Notes: generated from the letters alone by a model not told the origin. DNA of 7,174 nucleotides from Bacillota bacterium (GCA_021820645.1 JAKADJ010000111.1:1-7174), one strand, 5' to 3'. Positions 1 through 6,017 are shown, counted from the stretch's first letter. Program-made: numbers and translations.

Positions 1-660
1 GTTATCGACAATACCGTGGTAGGTAATAATGTCAGCCTCAGCCCAGCCGGGATTGTGGTGGCGGCCGATGTGCCTGGCACTACGGCGCAAGGAAACTCCG
101 TGATTGACAATACCTCGTCCAATAACTTTCTCCCCGGAATTATTCTTCACAGCAACGCGCCGGGTGATGTCGTTACCAATAACAGCATCATCGGAAATAC
201 GCTCTCTGGAAACAAGGCGGACCCCGAGGTTAAAGCCGATGCAGGCCCCACCGGCATCATTGCGATTGGAGCCGTCGATCCGGTGACACACACGCTCATC
301 GCCGGCAACATGATTAGTAACGAAACCTATGGGATCTATTTAGCCAATAGCCCCGGTGTGTTAGGTCTAACCGGCAACCAGTTTGCCAGTACCGTCCAGA
401 TCCCCATTACACCCAGCACGCCGCAAACTATCTTCCCCTTACTCCCAATGCAAGTCAACACCGGGCACCATGTGGCGTACTTCTATGCTGGGGTTTGGCC
501 TGGCAAAGCCGGAATGGTGGCGATTGCCAAGTATAGCGCCAACGGCCAACTGATATCGGTCTACTCACAGCCCTATTCTTCGACACTCTCGTCCCACATT
601 GGCTCGATGGCTGATGGGACCTACCTAGGAGCCGGTCACTATACAATCCCCCTGTCTTAG
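1..660 (+). CDS. Secreted right-handed beta-helix protein, 3' part (5' end outside window)
   Basis: The reading frame is open from the first base, so the N-terminus lies to the left; 219 residues are visible, ending at TAG. The first ~135 residues show at least four irregular rungs rich in Asn and Gly. Each carries a short strand of the form GI-x-(V/L/I) (AGIVV, PGIIL, TGIIA, YGIYL) and a turn such as VIDNT, IIGNT or AGNMIS. This is the pattern of NosD/pectate-lyase-like parallel beta-helices, which are usually exported and often bind or cleave polysaccharide. After a Pro/Thr linker (about residues 129-141) comes a Tyr/Gly/Ser-rich tail of about 75 residues that does not continue the rungs and looks like a separate small beta domain; I do not recognise it. 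No catalytic site can be assigned from this fragment. A terminator follows 35 bases after the stop, so it ends its transcript. The fold is fairly sure; the function is unknown. Confidence 0.75.
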   Translation, partial: VIDNTVVGNNVSLSPAGIVVAADVPGTTAQGNSVIDNTSSNNFLPGIILHSNAPGDVVTNNSIIGNTLSGNKADPEVKADAGPTGIIAIGAVDPVTHTLIAGNMISNETYGIYLANSPGVLGLTGNQFASTVQIPITPSTPQTIFPLLPMQVNTGHHVAYFYAGVWPGKAGMVAIAKYSANGQLISVYSQPYSSTLSSHIGSMADGTYLGAGHYTIPLS

Positions 661-694
661 GTAACGACCGTATCGGACGCATTATGTATGGTTG

Positions 695-731
695 GAAGCC
701 CTTAAAGTCCTTGTGCTTTAGGGCTTCTTTT
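695..731 (+). terminator. Rho-independent terminator after the beta-helix gene
   Basis: The left arm GAAGCCCTTAAAG (695-707) pairs with CTTTAGGGCTTC (716-727) with a single bulged T and an 8-nt loop, followed at once by TTTTA. The stem has 12 pairs. The U-tract is short but correctly placed. It separates the beta-helix transcript from the PilZ gene downstream. Confidence 0.8.
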
Positions 732-749
732 ATCGCATGCGTGAGTCCC

Positions 750-777
750 TTGGGTGCTGACCCGCCAGATATAGAAT
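750..777 (+). promoter_or_regulatory. Candidate sigma-A-type promoter for the PilZ gene
   Basis: TTGGGT (750-755) and TAGAAT (772-777) are 16 bp apart. The -10 box matches the consensus at 5 of 6 positions and the -35 box at 3 of 6. It lies just after the terminator, and would give a leader of about 75 nt before the start at 859. This is a sequence match only. Confidence 0.3.
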
Positions 778-858
778 CTTAGGCATCAGGAGCCGAGGGA
801 AGGAAATTCTTCATTGATGTCGAAATAGCTTAGTATCGAGTAGTAAGGGATAGGATGG

Positions 859-1590
859 ATGATTGTGGCGCGGGGATCCAACACTCCAAAAAGGGTAGTG
901 CCTTTGGAGGATTTACCTCCAGTAAAGGCGTCGATAGAGATTGAGCACCGCCCCCCTAGTGAGGATGGACATATGGAGCGGTATTCATCGCGCATCGTCA
1001 TGCGCGATGAATCCTTTGACTATTTGGACGCCCTACGTGCTTCCTCCGGCGACATTGTCATGGGTTGGACCTTGGTCGGCAGCGAAATCAACCTACTCTG
1101 GGGTAAGGACAGCTACCTATTTCGGTTTAAGGTTCTAGTGGACGAAGTCCTGGATCCGCTCCCAGCCCTACGCGTCACCTACTTGGGCCCTGCCCGCCGG
1201 CACAACCGGCGCCATGAATGGCGGAGCAACACCAAGCTCACCGGAAAATTCACCATTATTGTGGACGAAGAGTCCGAACCCGACGAATCCCGTGAAGAGC
1301 CCCCGAGCGCATCCCGGCAATACGTCACCATTTCACGAAATATCTCGTACTCGGCCATCCGATTTTACTCACGGCATCGCCTGAAACCAGATACCAGGGT
1401 CGCGGTGGAATGGAAACTCCCGAACGGTGCAATCTTTCAGGGCACGATGCGGATCCTTAGTACGCTCCCCGACATTACCGTCTACCAGGGAGCGGAAGGG
1501 CGCGATGTGGTCGCTTTGTGGGATCCTGTCTTAGAATCTCCCAGCTTAGACCAATGGAAGGCCTTTTGCGACAATCATCGCTATGACTAA
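859..1590 (+). CDS. PilZ-domain protein with YcgR-like N-terminal domain (probable c-di-GMP receptor)
   Basis: The 243-residue protein has no signal peptide or membrane segment and is probably cytoplasmic. Residues ~44-110 (SSGDIVMGW, INLLWGKDSYLFRFKVLVDEV) resemble the N-terminal domain of YcgR-type flagellar brake proteins. The PilZ domain follows with the c-di-GMP-binding RRxxxR motif (R117 R118 HEW R122) and the partner (D/N)xSxxG motif as N161-I-S163-Y-S-A166, where the usual Gly is Ala. The later LKPDTRVAVEWKLPNGAIF also fits the PilZ barrel. Between the two motifs is an acidic, Pro-rich stretch (about 136-153) longer than usual. The start at 859 has AAGGGA 8 nt upstream. The in-frame ATG at 973 (205 residues) has a better-looking ribosome binding site and would drop a low-complexity N-terminus. 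The stop overlaps the stop of the opposing sugar transferase gene. PilZ proteins act on motility, polysaccharide export or transcription; the target here is not shown. Confidence 0.75.
   Translation: MIVARGSNTPKRVVPLEDLPPVKASIEIEHRPPSEDGHMERYSSRIVMRDESFDYLDALRASSGDIVMGWTLVGSEINLLWGKDSYLFRFKVLVDEVLDPLPALRVTYLGPARRHNRRHEWRSNTKLTGKFTIIVDEESEPDESREEPPSASRQYVTISRNISYSAIRFYSRHRLKPDTRVAVEWKLPNGAIFQGTMRILSTLPDITVYQGAEGRDVVALWDPVLESPSLDQWKAFCDNHRYD
959..975 (+). promoter_or_regulatory. Internal ribosome binding site and in-frame ATG within the PilZ gene
   Basis: GTGAGGATGG (959-968) precedes the in-frame ATG at 973-975 by a few bases. This is at least as good as the site in front of 859. The N-terminal 38 residues lost by starting here (MIVARGSNTP onward) lie before the recognisable YcgR-like domain, so this may be the true start or a second one. 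Confidence 0.4.
983..1012. repeat. Perfect 13-bp inverted repeat with 4-nt loop, inside the PilZ gene
   Basis: ATTCATCGCGCAT (983-995) and its exact reverse complement ATGCGCGATGAAT (1000-1012) flank CGTC. In mRNA this gives a 13-bp hairpin. It begins 8 nt after the possible start ATG at 973, and an in-frame ATG (1000) opens its right arm. No T-run follows, so it is not an intrinsic terminator. Confidence 0.9.
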
Positions 1591-2990
1591 TGCGCTCCAC
1601 GTTGTTGCAACACCGCCGGTAGTGTTTTAGCCATAATCTTGAAGTCGAGCAGGATCGACCACGATTCGATGTATTCCATATCGAGTCGCATCCATTCTTG
1701 GAAATCCACGTCATTGCGACCGGATATTTGCCAAAGACAGGTCAGTCCGGGTCGCACTGAGAGTCGCTTACGATAGTCTTCCCCATATTGCCGGACTTCC
1801 GAAGGCAGTGCTGGTCGCGGGCCGACTAAGCTCATCTGGCCCCAAAACACATTGAAGAGCTGGGGCAACTCGTCCAAGCTGCTGCGACGGAGCAATTTAC
1901 CAACCCGCGTCACTCGAGGATCGTCCGCAATTTTAAACACCGGCCCCGACATCATGTTGAGATGGGCCAACTGCTCTTTCATCATTTCTGCCTCGGGCAC
2001 CATGGTCCGAAACTTGAGACACAAAAACTCACGACCATTCAGTCCCACCCGCCGTTGAGCAAATAAAATCGGTGCGTTCGGCTCATTCCATTTCATCGCG
2101 ATGATAATCCCCAACATGACCGGTGCGCTCACAATGATCCCGACAACTGCACCAACAATATCTACGGCGCGCTTGACGAGGCGCCTTGAGGTCTGGTGGG
2201 CTCGAGAGGAGTCCACCACTAGTACCGAATTCCCGTAAAAGTCGTAAAGCCGGGATCGATGGGCTAAGGCGCCGACTTCGTCAAGCACCATGCGCACTTC
2301 TTTTCCTTCCCGGCGGGCGAGTTGCACAGCCTCCATCATCACATCATCCGCCATGGGTAGCGCCAACACCACAGTATCAACAACCGTATCATGTACCATT
2401 CGATATAAGTTATTCACGGCATCGCGCCCCGCCTTGGCATCCCCCAAAGGGATCTCGTAGCTCGCGCGCACAGCTAACCCCGATTCGGGTACCGCCGCCA
2501 CTGTTTCAGAAAAAATTCCGACCCGGCGCGGAAACCCAAGCACCACGACGTGCCTGAGGTCCCGGCCAGACAGGCGAAATTTCCCTAAACTAATCTTAAT
2601 AAATCCGTGGACCAGGGTTTGAAGCACCAGGGACCCTAGTGGTAACACCACAAAAATAATGCGGGAAAACCATGTCGCTTTCACAATAAAGATAATCATG
2701 GCTAAGCCTAAATTGATTTCTAAGTTTGAGAGCAGGAGGATGCCCATTTCGGCTGGCAGCTGATTCCAGCGTCTCGAATAGCCACGAAAATTAAGCTTTA
2801 ATACCAGCCAGGAGAGACCCAACACCACGGCCGAAAACGAGTAATAGAAGGTCGCTAGCTGCACCGTTGCCACGTCCGGATTAATCCATGTCATATAGAC
2901 ATGGATGACCACCAAATAGGCCAAATAGGCGGCCCCGGTGTCGACCAAGACCGCCAACTCATCCCAACGATTGGTGCGTCTCTTAAACAT
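1587..2990 (-). CDS. Undecaprenyl-phosphate sugar phosphotransferase (WcaJ/WbaP-type polyprenyl glycosylphosphotransferase)
   Basis: The 467-residue membrane protein moves a sugar phosphate from a nucleotide sugar onto undecaprenyl phosphate, the first step in building exopolysaccharide, capsule or O-antigen repeat units. Four hydrophobic segments (about residues 12-35, 48-67, 82-104, 109-131) come first. A Rossmann-like CoA_binding_3-type domain follows (about 145-260, VVVLGFPRRVG), then the Bac_transf catalytic domain. The re-entrant hydrophobic segment is at 275-300 with the Pro-containing SAP (288-290). Further motifs are KFRTM (326-330), DDPRVTRVG (356-364), the catalytic Asp-Glu pair D373-E374 in SSLDELPQLFNVF, SLVGPRP (387-393) and RPGLTCLWQISGR (413-425). 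Its length is typical of the full-length class. The ATG has AAGGAGGG (2994-3001) 3 bp upstream. The sugar cannot be told from sequence. No other glycosyltransferase, flippase or polymerase genes are in the window. A PilZ gene converges on it, so c-di-GMP control is possible but inferred. Confidence 0.92.
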   Translation of the reverse strand: MFKRRTNRWDELAVLVDTGAAYLAYLVVIHVYMTWINPDVATVQLATFYYSFSAVVLGLSWLVLKLNFRGYSRRWNQLPAEMGILLLSNLEINLGLAMIIFIVKATWFSRIIFVVLPLGSLVLQTLVHGFIKISLGKFRLSGRDLRHVVVLGFPRRVGIFSETVAAVPESGLAVRASYEIPLGDAKAGRDAVNNLYRMVHDTVVDTVVLALPMADDVMMEAVQLARREGKEVRMVLDEVGALAHRSRLYDFYGNSVLVVDSSRAHQTSRRLVKRAVDIVGAVVGIIVSAPVMLGIIIAMKWNEPNAPILFAQRRVGLNGREFLCLKFRTMVPEAEMMKEQLAHLNMMSGPVFKIADDPRVTRVGKLLRRSSLDELPQLFNVFWGQMSLVGPRPALPSEVRQYGEDYRKRLSVRPGLTCLWQISGRNDVDFQEWMRLDMEYIESWSILLDFKIMAKTLPAVLQQRGAH

Positions 2991-3021
2991 AGGCCCTCCT
3001 TGTCACTCGCACAGCATAGAG

Positions 3022-3046
3022 AATAGTGAAATAAATCCTCACTATT
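3022..3046. repeat. 8-bp inverted repeat overlapping the sugar transferase promoter (possible operator)
   Basis: AATAGTGA (3022-3029) and TCACTATT (3039-3046) are exact reverse complements 9 bp apart. The right arm overlaps the -10 box (3044-3049), and the predicted transcription start (about 3037) falls between the arms. That position suits a repressor site or a 5' hairpin. One 8-bp repeat with a short loop is expected by chance in about 7 kb, so position is the main support. Confidence 0.4.
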
Positions 3047-3072
3047 ATAGCAGTTGCGAATGCCATTGAAAG
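3044..3072 (-). promoter_or_regulatory. Extended -10 promoter for the sugar transferase gene
   Basis: Read on the - strand, there is a perfect TATAAT (3049-3044) with TGC just upstream (3052-3050), an extended -10 element. The -35 region (CTTTCA at 3072-3067 with a 17-bp spacer, or TTTCAA with 16) is weak. The leader to the ATG at 2990 would be about 47 nt and carries a strong ribosome binding site. Confidence 0.6.
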
Positions 3073-3078
3073 AGACAC

Positions 3079-3117
3079 AAAATCCGGGATCTCTTCATTG
3101 ACATCCTTTCACCCGGA
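3079..3117 (-). terminator. Weak candidate terminator after the YerB-like gene
   Basis: On the - strand TCCGGG (3117-3112) can pair with CCCGGA (3088-3083), followed by TTTT (3082-3079). The stem has only 6 pairs and the loop is 23 nt, so folding would be slow; it could be non-functional. No better terminator is visible between 3127 and the promoter of the next gene. Confidence 0.3.
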
Positions 3118-3127
3118 ATTTCACCCA

Positions 3128-4246
3128 TTATTGGCCAAGGGTTAGATGAAACGGATTGGATGCCGATTGCCCATTGGGCACGATTTCAATCCACGTCTGC
3201 CCCGGATCAAAGGCCACTTCTTTCCCGTTGGCCAGATAAAAGTGGGTGGGTGTTCCTGACCCGTTGTTTTTCCACGTAGCGTGATACATCCGGCTTCCTA
3301 GGAACAAGAGGGCCTTGCCTTGTCCCCGTGTTTGCACGCTAATCCATCCCGTGCCGGCTGGGTCATACATATTGTTTTCCGTCGTGTATTGGATCACCAC
3401 ATTGGACGCCACCACCGGTTTGCCTGAATTCATCCCCATGACTTGAACATAGCCGTTGCCAGCCTTCGGATCGTTCACCCACCTGGTCCATCCATTGACA
3501 GCGCTGTCCCAGCGCCACTGCTCGATGGTATTAATCGGATTCCACTCCATGGTGATCGTCTGATAACGAGGCGTTCCGGAAGTCACCTGGGTCACAAACG
3601 GCCAATGCCCAGTGACCGTCGGGTTTCCCCAAATCCTTTGTGCCGACTGCATAATGCTCGCCATATTGCTAAAGAGATTATGCGGTGCCGGGCGAAAAGA
3701 GACGCGGTACCCAAGATTATAGGCTCCGGCATCCAAATCCAAGTTATGAATGTGGTCTTGCGCAATGCTGGTATACCCCGGATTGGAGGCTCCGGCATGG
3801 GCATAAGCCGCCGGCCACTCATGCACTAAACTCACAAAATAAGGTCGGGCGGACCGGACCGGACCCACTTGTTTGGGTGCGTGACCCCAATACAGCAACA
3901 TAAATCGCGAATAGTAAAAGTGCTCGGTATACGCTTCATACACAATGTCTGCCGACGATAGCCCATATTGGGGTCGACCGTATTCGGAGTTCTCAATCAT
4001 CAAGGATACTAAGGGTCCATGATGGGTAGTCTTTAACCCCGTTAAAGGGTCCAAGCGGGATGGAGGCGAGGTAATGATCCCGGTCGTGGTAGCCTTCGCC
4101 GTATGGTTCGGCTGGTTAATGGGAGCGGGACTGGAGGATTTTGCAGCGGTTTGACCACAAGCCGAAAGCAACGATGCTATCGCCACCGCTGGCACGACAT
4201 ATCTTAAAGGTTTCAAAAGTGTTTGACACTCCCTTAAAAATTTCAC
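3128..4246 (-). CDS. YerB-like DUF3048 lipoprotein
   Basis: A 372-residue protein (from the GTG at 4246) with a hydrophobic stretch (about 16-28) ending in the lipobox LSAC, so Cys30 should be lipidated and the protein anchored outside the membrane. A Ser/Thr/Pro-rich spacer follows (about 31-62). The DUF3048 domain begins at LDPLTGL (65-71) and shows family hallmarks: MIEN (83-86), RPQYGLSSADIVYEAY (91-106), GPVRSARPYF (128-137), HAGASNPGY (150-158) and APHN (187-190). The C-terminal part (about 228-365, EWNPINTIEQWRW, NVVIQY) matches the second domain of these proteins. DUF3048/YerB proteins are common in Bacillota. Their function is not established, although Bacillus YerB has been linked to cell-envelope and competence contexts. 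It stands alone with its own promoter region. The start is uncertain: the GTG has no ribosome binding site, whereas a TTG at 4216 would give the more typical signal peptide MKPLRYVVP. Confidence 0.88.
   Translation of the reverse strand: MKFLRECQTLLKPLRYVVPAVAIASLLSACGQTAAKSSSPAPINQPNHTAKATTTGIITSPPSRLDPLTGLKTTHHGPLVSLMIENSEYGRPQYGLSSADIVYEAYTEHFYYSRFMLLYWGHAPKQVGPVRSARPYFVSLVHEWPAAYAHAGASNPGYTSIAQDHIHNLDLDAGAYNLGYRVSFRPAPHNLFSNMASIMQSAQRIWGNPTVTGHWPFVTQVTSGTPRYQTITMEWNPINTIEQWRWDSAVNGWTRWVNDPKAGNGYVQVMGMNSGKPVVASNVVIQYTTENNMYDPAGTGWISVQTRGQGKALLFLGSRMYHATWKNNGSGTPTHFYLANGKEVAFDPGQTWIEIVPNGQSASNPFHLTLGQ
4214..4234 (-). promoter_or_regulatory. Alternative start of the YerB-like gene: AGGGAG and TTG
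   Basis: On the - strand AGGGAG (4234-4229) lies 12 nt before an in-frame TTG (4216-4214), which would begin the compact lipoprotein signal MKPLRYVVPAVAIASLLSAC. The spacing is long, but the interval holds a small palindrome (AGTGT-CAA-ACACT, 4230-4218) that could shorten it when folded. The upstream GTG at 4246 has no Shine-Dalgarno sequence. Confidence 0.45.
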
Positions 4247-4299
4247 CTAAGATTTAATACATTTTACAACGATCATCGTCCGTAAAAGTATTTGAATCT

Positions 4300-4308
4300 A
4301 TCATATCA
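4300..4308 (-). promoter_or_regulatory. Candidate extended -10 promoter for the YerB-like gene
   Basis: On the - strand TGA-TATGAT (4308-4300) fits an extended -10 element (5 of 6 for the hexamer). No -35 box is recognisable at 16-18 bp. The leader to 4246 would be about 47 nt. A second, weaker TAAAAT lies closer to the gene. Confidence 0.3.
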
Positions 4309-4332
4309 TCAGCGGATGATATCGCATGATAT
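4303..4332. repeat. Three ATGATAT motifs (inverted pair plus direct copy), operator-like
   Basis: ATATCATC-AGCG-GATGATAT (4303-4322) is a 20-bp interrupted palindrome, and a further ATGATAT (4326-4332) repeats its right half exactly 10 bp on, one helical turn. The left arm overlaps the candidate -10 box of the YerB-like gene. The layout resembles a repressor site, but no regulator gene is present in the window. Confidence 0.4.
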
Positions 4333-4382
4333 TTTAGCCTCGTAGGTCGAAATTTGTTCGACGAAAAATCTTTTTACGGACC

Positions 4383-4412
4383 GGCATCCCAGCCCTGTCA
4401 CATTGGGACGCC
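4383..4412 (-). terminator. Hairpin after the CCA-adding enzyme gene, possible terminator
   Basis: On the - strand GGCGTCCCA (4412-4404) pairs with TGGGATGCC (4391-4383) with one G-U wobble and a 12-nt loop, starting 5 bp after the stop codon. The nearest T-run (TTTTT) begins more than 10 nt beyond the stem, so this is not a textbook intrinsic terminator. Confidence 0.4.
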
Positions 4413-4417
4413 CCGTT

Positions 4418-5782
4418 TTAATCCCGGTCTGCGTCGACATCTTCGGTCAGTGATTGGAGGAGCTTCGCTTTAAGTCTTGGTTCGGTGTTGCGGCTTGGAT
4501 CTTCATCCACCCAGTCCCGTAGACGTTCGAGCCATATCCCGACTTCGGGACCGGGCTTGACGTGTGCCCACTGCATGATGTGATTCCCCGAAATCTGAAG
4601 GGTTCGCTTGGCGATCGGGTACTCCCTTTGGAGGTGGGCCACTCGCTGCCGGACCCGAGACTCATTGTCCCACGTACGACCAGCCCCCCGAATATCCATA
4701 GTGCGGAGTTCGAGGAGTTGCTGGACCACTTCCTCTCCGTATTTTCGAAGAAGACGTCGAATCGCCCGGTCTCCCGCATCATCCCAGGGAAACATATGCA
4801 GGCTAATTAATAGGACCACGCGATCGATCGTGGCCCGGTCCCATGCCAATCGCTCGAGCATTCGCCGCGCGTACACGCCGCCCACCTGCTCGTGTTCATA
4901 AAAGTGACCCACTCCGTCCCCATCCAGCCAAAAACAGCTGGGTTTAGCAATGTCGTGCAACAGGCCTACCAGCCGCAATAGGGGCGTAGGGCCTAATCTA
5001 GCCGTCTCCAAGAGATGGTGGTGCACCGGTCTGGTATGATACGGGTTTTGCTGCCAAAAATTCCGCGTCGCAACCCATTCTGGCCAGATCACCCCAAGCA
5101 TCCCGGTCTCATCGAGTGCGACGAGCGCGCGGGCATAATGCGGGGCAGCAAGCAATTTTACGAGTTCATCCCGTTGCCGTTCGGGGCTCACATTGAGGAT
5201 TCTCCCTTTGAGTCGCTGAACCGCGGCAAATACCCCCGGATCTAGGGTCAGCGCCTGATCCTTGATCGCGAGACCGACAAATCGTACCGCCCGTAACATC
5301 CGTAAGGGATCTTCGTTGAATCGCGCTTGGGGTGCTCCCACGGTCATAATACGTCCCTGGTTCAAGTCCTCTCTCCCATTAAAAGGATCGTGCAGGGTTC
5401 CATCCACACTAAGCGCCATGGCATTCATGGTGAAGTCGCGCCGACTTAGGTCCTCTTCGATGGTGTCGGCAAACCACACCAGCTCGGGATGCCGACCATC
5501 TCGGTAGCGTCCCTCGCGTCGAAACGTGGTCACCTCAAGCGGGCCGAGATCGGTCCACCACGTCACCGTCCCATAGGCCTTGCCGGTCGGGACCACCCGG
5601 TAGCCTCTCTCCTTCCCGATCGCCTCCACCACATCGGGCGGTAACTGGGTGGCCAAATCCCAATCATGGGGAGAAACGCCCCGGATTAGGTCCCTTAAGG
5701 CTCCCCCTACCAGATAGGTGGGCGCCTCCCGGTTTAACAGCGTCCAAACCTTCGCCACCCCATCAGGCACCGCGTTACGCAT
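4418..5782 (-). CDS. cca: CCA-adding tRNA nucleotidyltransferase with HD domain
   Basis: A 454-residue cytoplasmic enzyme that builds or repairs the 3' CCA end of tRNAs from CTP and ATP. The class II nucleotidyltransferase head shows YLVGGALRD (23-31), the metal-binding D40-x-D42 in HDWDLAT, LEVTTFRREGRYRDGRHPE (82-100), RRDFTMNAMA (114-123), DPFNGREDL (132-140) and the nucleotide-selecting EDxxR motif E157-D158-P-L-R161 within the neck segment up to RF168. The TTFR/YRDGRHP wording favours a CCA-type enzyme over a poly(A) polymerase. The second half is an HD phosphohydrolase-type domain: HHH (254-256), the H276-D277 pair in LLHDIAKP, H293, H297 and H329. E. coli Cca has an HD domain too, while the Bacillus enzyme lacks one. 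Some bacteria split CC- and A-addition between two such proteins; sequence alone does not exclude that here. The ATG has GAGGGGG (5789-5795) 6 bp upstream. A possible small ORF ends 16 nt upstream. Confidence 0.92.
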   Translation of the reverse strand: MRNAVPDGVAKVWTLLNREAPTYLVGGALRDLIRGVSPHDWDLATQLPPDVVEAIGKERGYRVVPTGKAYGTVTWWTDLGPLEVTTFRREGRYRDGRHPELVWFADTIEEDLSRRDFTMNAMALSVDGTLHDPFNGREDLNQGRIMTVGAPQARFNEDPLRMLRAVRFVGLAIKDQALTLDPGVFAAVQRLKGRILNVSPERQRDELVKLLAAPHYARALVALDETGMLGVIWPEWVATRNFWQQNPYHTRPVHHHLLETARLGPTPLLRLVGLLHDIAKPSCFWLDGDGVGHFYEHEQVGGVYARRMLERLAWDRATIDRVVLLISLHMFPWDDAGDRAIRRLLRKYGEEVVQQLLELRTMDIRGAGRTWDNESRVRQRVAHLQREYPIAKRTLQISGNHIMQWAHVKPGPEVGIWLERLRDWVDEDPSRNTEPRLKAKLLQSLTEDVDADRD

Positions 5783-5798
5783 CGCTTACCCCCTCTGT

Positions 5799-5936
5799 TT
5801 AGAGACGGTTATCTCCTTTAACCCCGTCCCATTGTCGTTCCATGCCCCATTTTCCGACGGACGCCACGTCCGTTTCAGGCGGGAGCATCGATTTCGCCAT
5901 CATGCTCATGTCATCTTGATCTAAATCGTGAGCCAT
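5799..5936 (-). CDS. Possible 45-residue small protein upstream of the CCA gene
   Basis: This is an unrecognised ORF starting MAHDLDQDDMSMMAKSMLPP, without a signal peptide or membrane segment. It is acidic near the start, Met-rich (five Met in the first 20) and basic at the end. The chosen ATG (5936) has AAGGGA (5949-5944) 7 nt upstream. The frame is also open back to an ATG at 6029 (76 residues), but that start has no ribosome binding site and sits beside a candidate promoter. The stop is 16 nt before the CCA start, a spacing typical of an operon. It overlaps a 7-bp hairpin. It could equally be untranslated leader; nothing but the ribosome binding site and spacing supports it. Confidence 0.35.
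   Translation of the reverse strand: MAHDLDQDDMSMMAKSMLPPETDVASVGKWGMERQWDGVKGDNRL
5857..5873. repeat. 7-bp GC-rich inverted repeat in the CCA leader region
   Basis: ACGGACG (5857-5863) and CGTCCGT (5867-5873) flank CCA. The hairpin is compact and stable. On the - strand it lies about 75 nt upstream of the CCA-enzyme start, inside the possible small ORF. It is not followed by a T-run on the - strand. Confidence 0.45.
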
Positions 5937-6017
5937 GGCATAGTCCCTTGCACGCTGTATTGACCGATCCAATCCCCAAGAGAACTCCCGCGTCGCTCTG
6001 ACTTTTGATGTAGCCCC

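Larger units (their letters stand above)
4278..4381. other. Nested inverted repeats in the intergenic region upstream of the YerB-like gene
   Basis: GTCCGTAAAAG (4278-4288) is complementary to CTTTTTACGGAC (4370-4381) apart from one extra T. Enclosed are two perfect inverted repeats: GTCGAA/TTCGAC (4346-4351/4357-4362, 5-bp spacer) and ATATCATC/GATGATAT (4303-4310/4315-4322, 4-bp spacer). On paper the - strand RNA or the DNA can form a three-way junction. Each piece alone could be chance, and I know no named RNA family that matches. Confidence 0.4.

Noticed and set aside
1605..1632. AACAC/GTGTT hairpin with following T's, as a terminator for the PilZ gene
   Set aside because: The stem is only 5 bp with an 8-nt loop, and it lies in the coding region of the opposing gene; too weak to call.
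2186..2557. 123-codon + strand ORF
   Set aside because: It lies wholly antisense to the well-supported sugar transferase; the Pro/Arg-rich translation is typical of a shadow frame.
3443..3829. 128-codon + strand ORF
   Set aside because: It is antisense to the conserved DUF3048 domain and shows no independent coding features.
3850..3866. Three tandem GGACC units
   Set aside because: It is a short run within conserved coding sequence (the GPVRSAR motif region) explained by codon choice.
4447..4901. Overlapping ORFs on both strands within the CCA gene
   Set aside because: They are other-frame shadows of the CCA enzyme.
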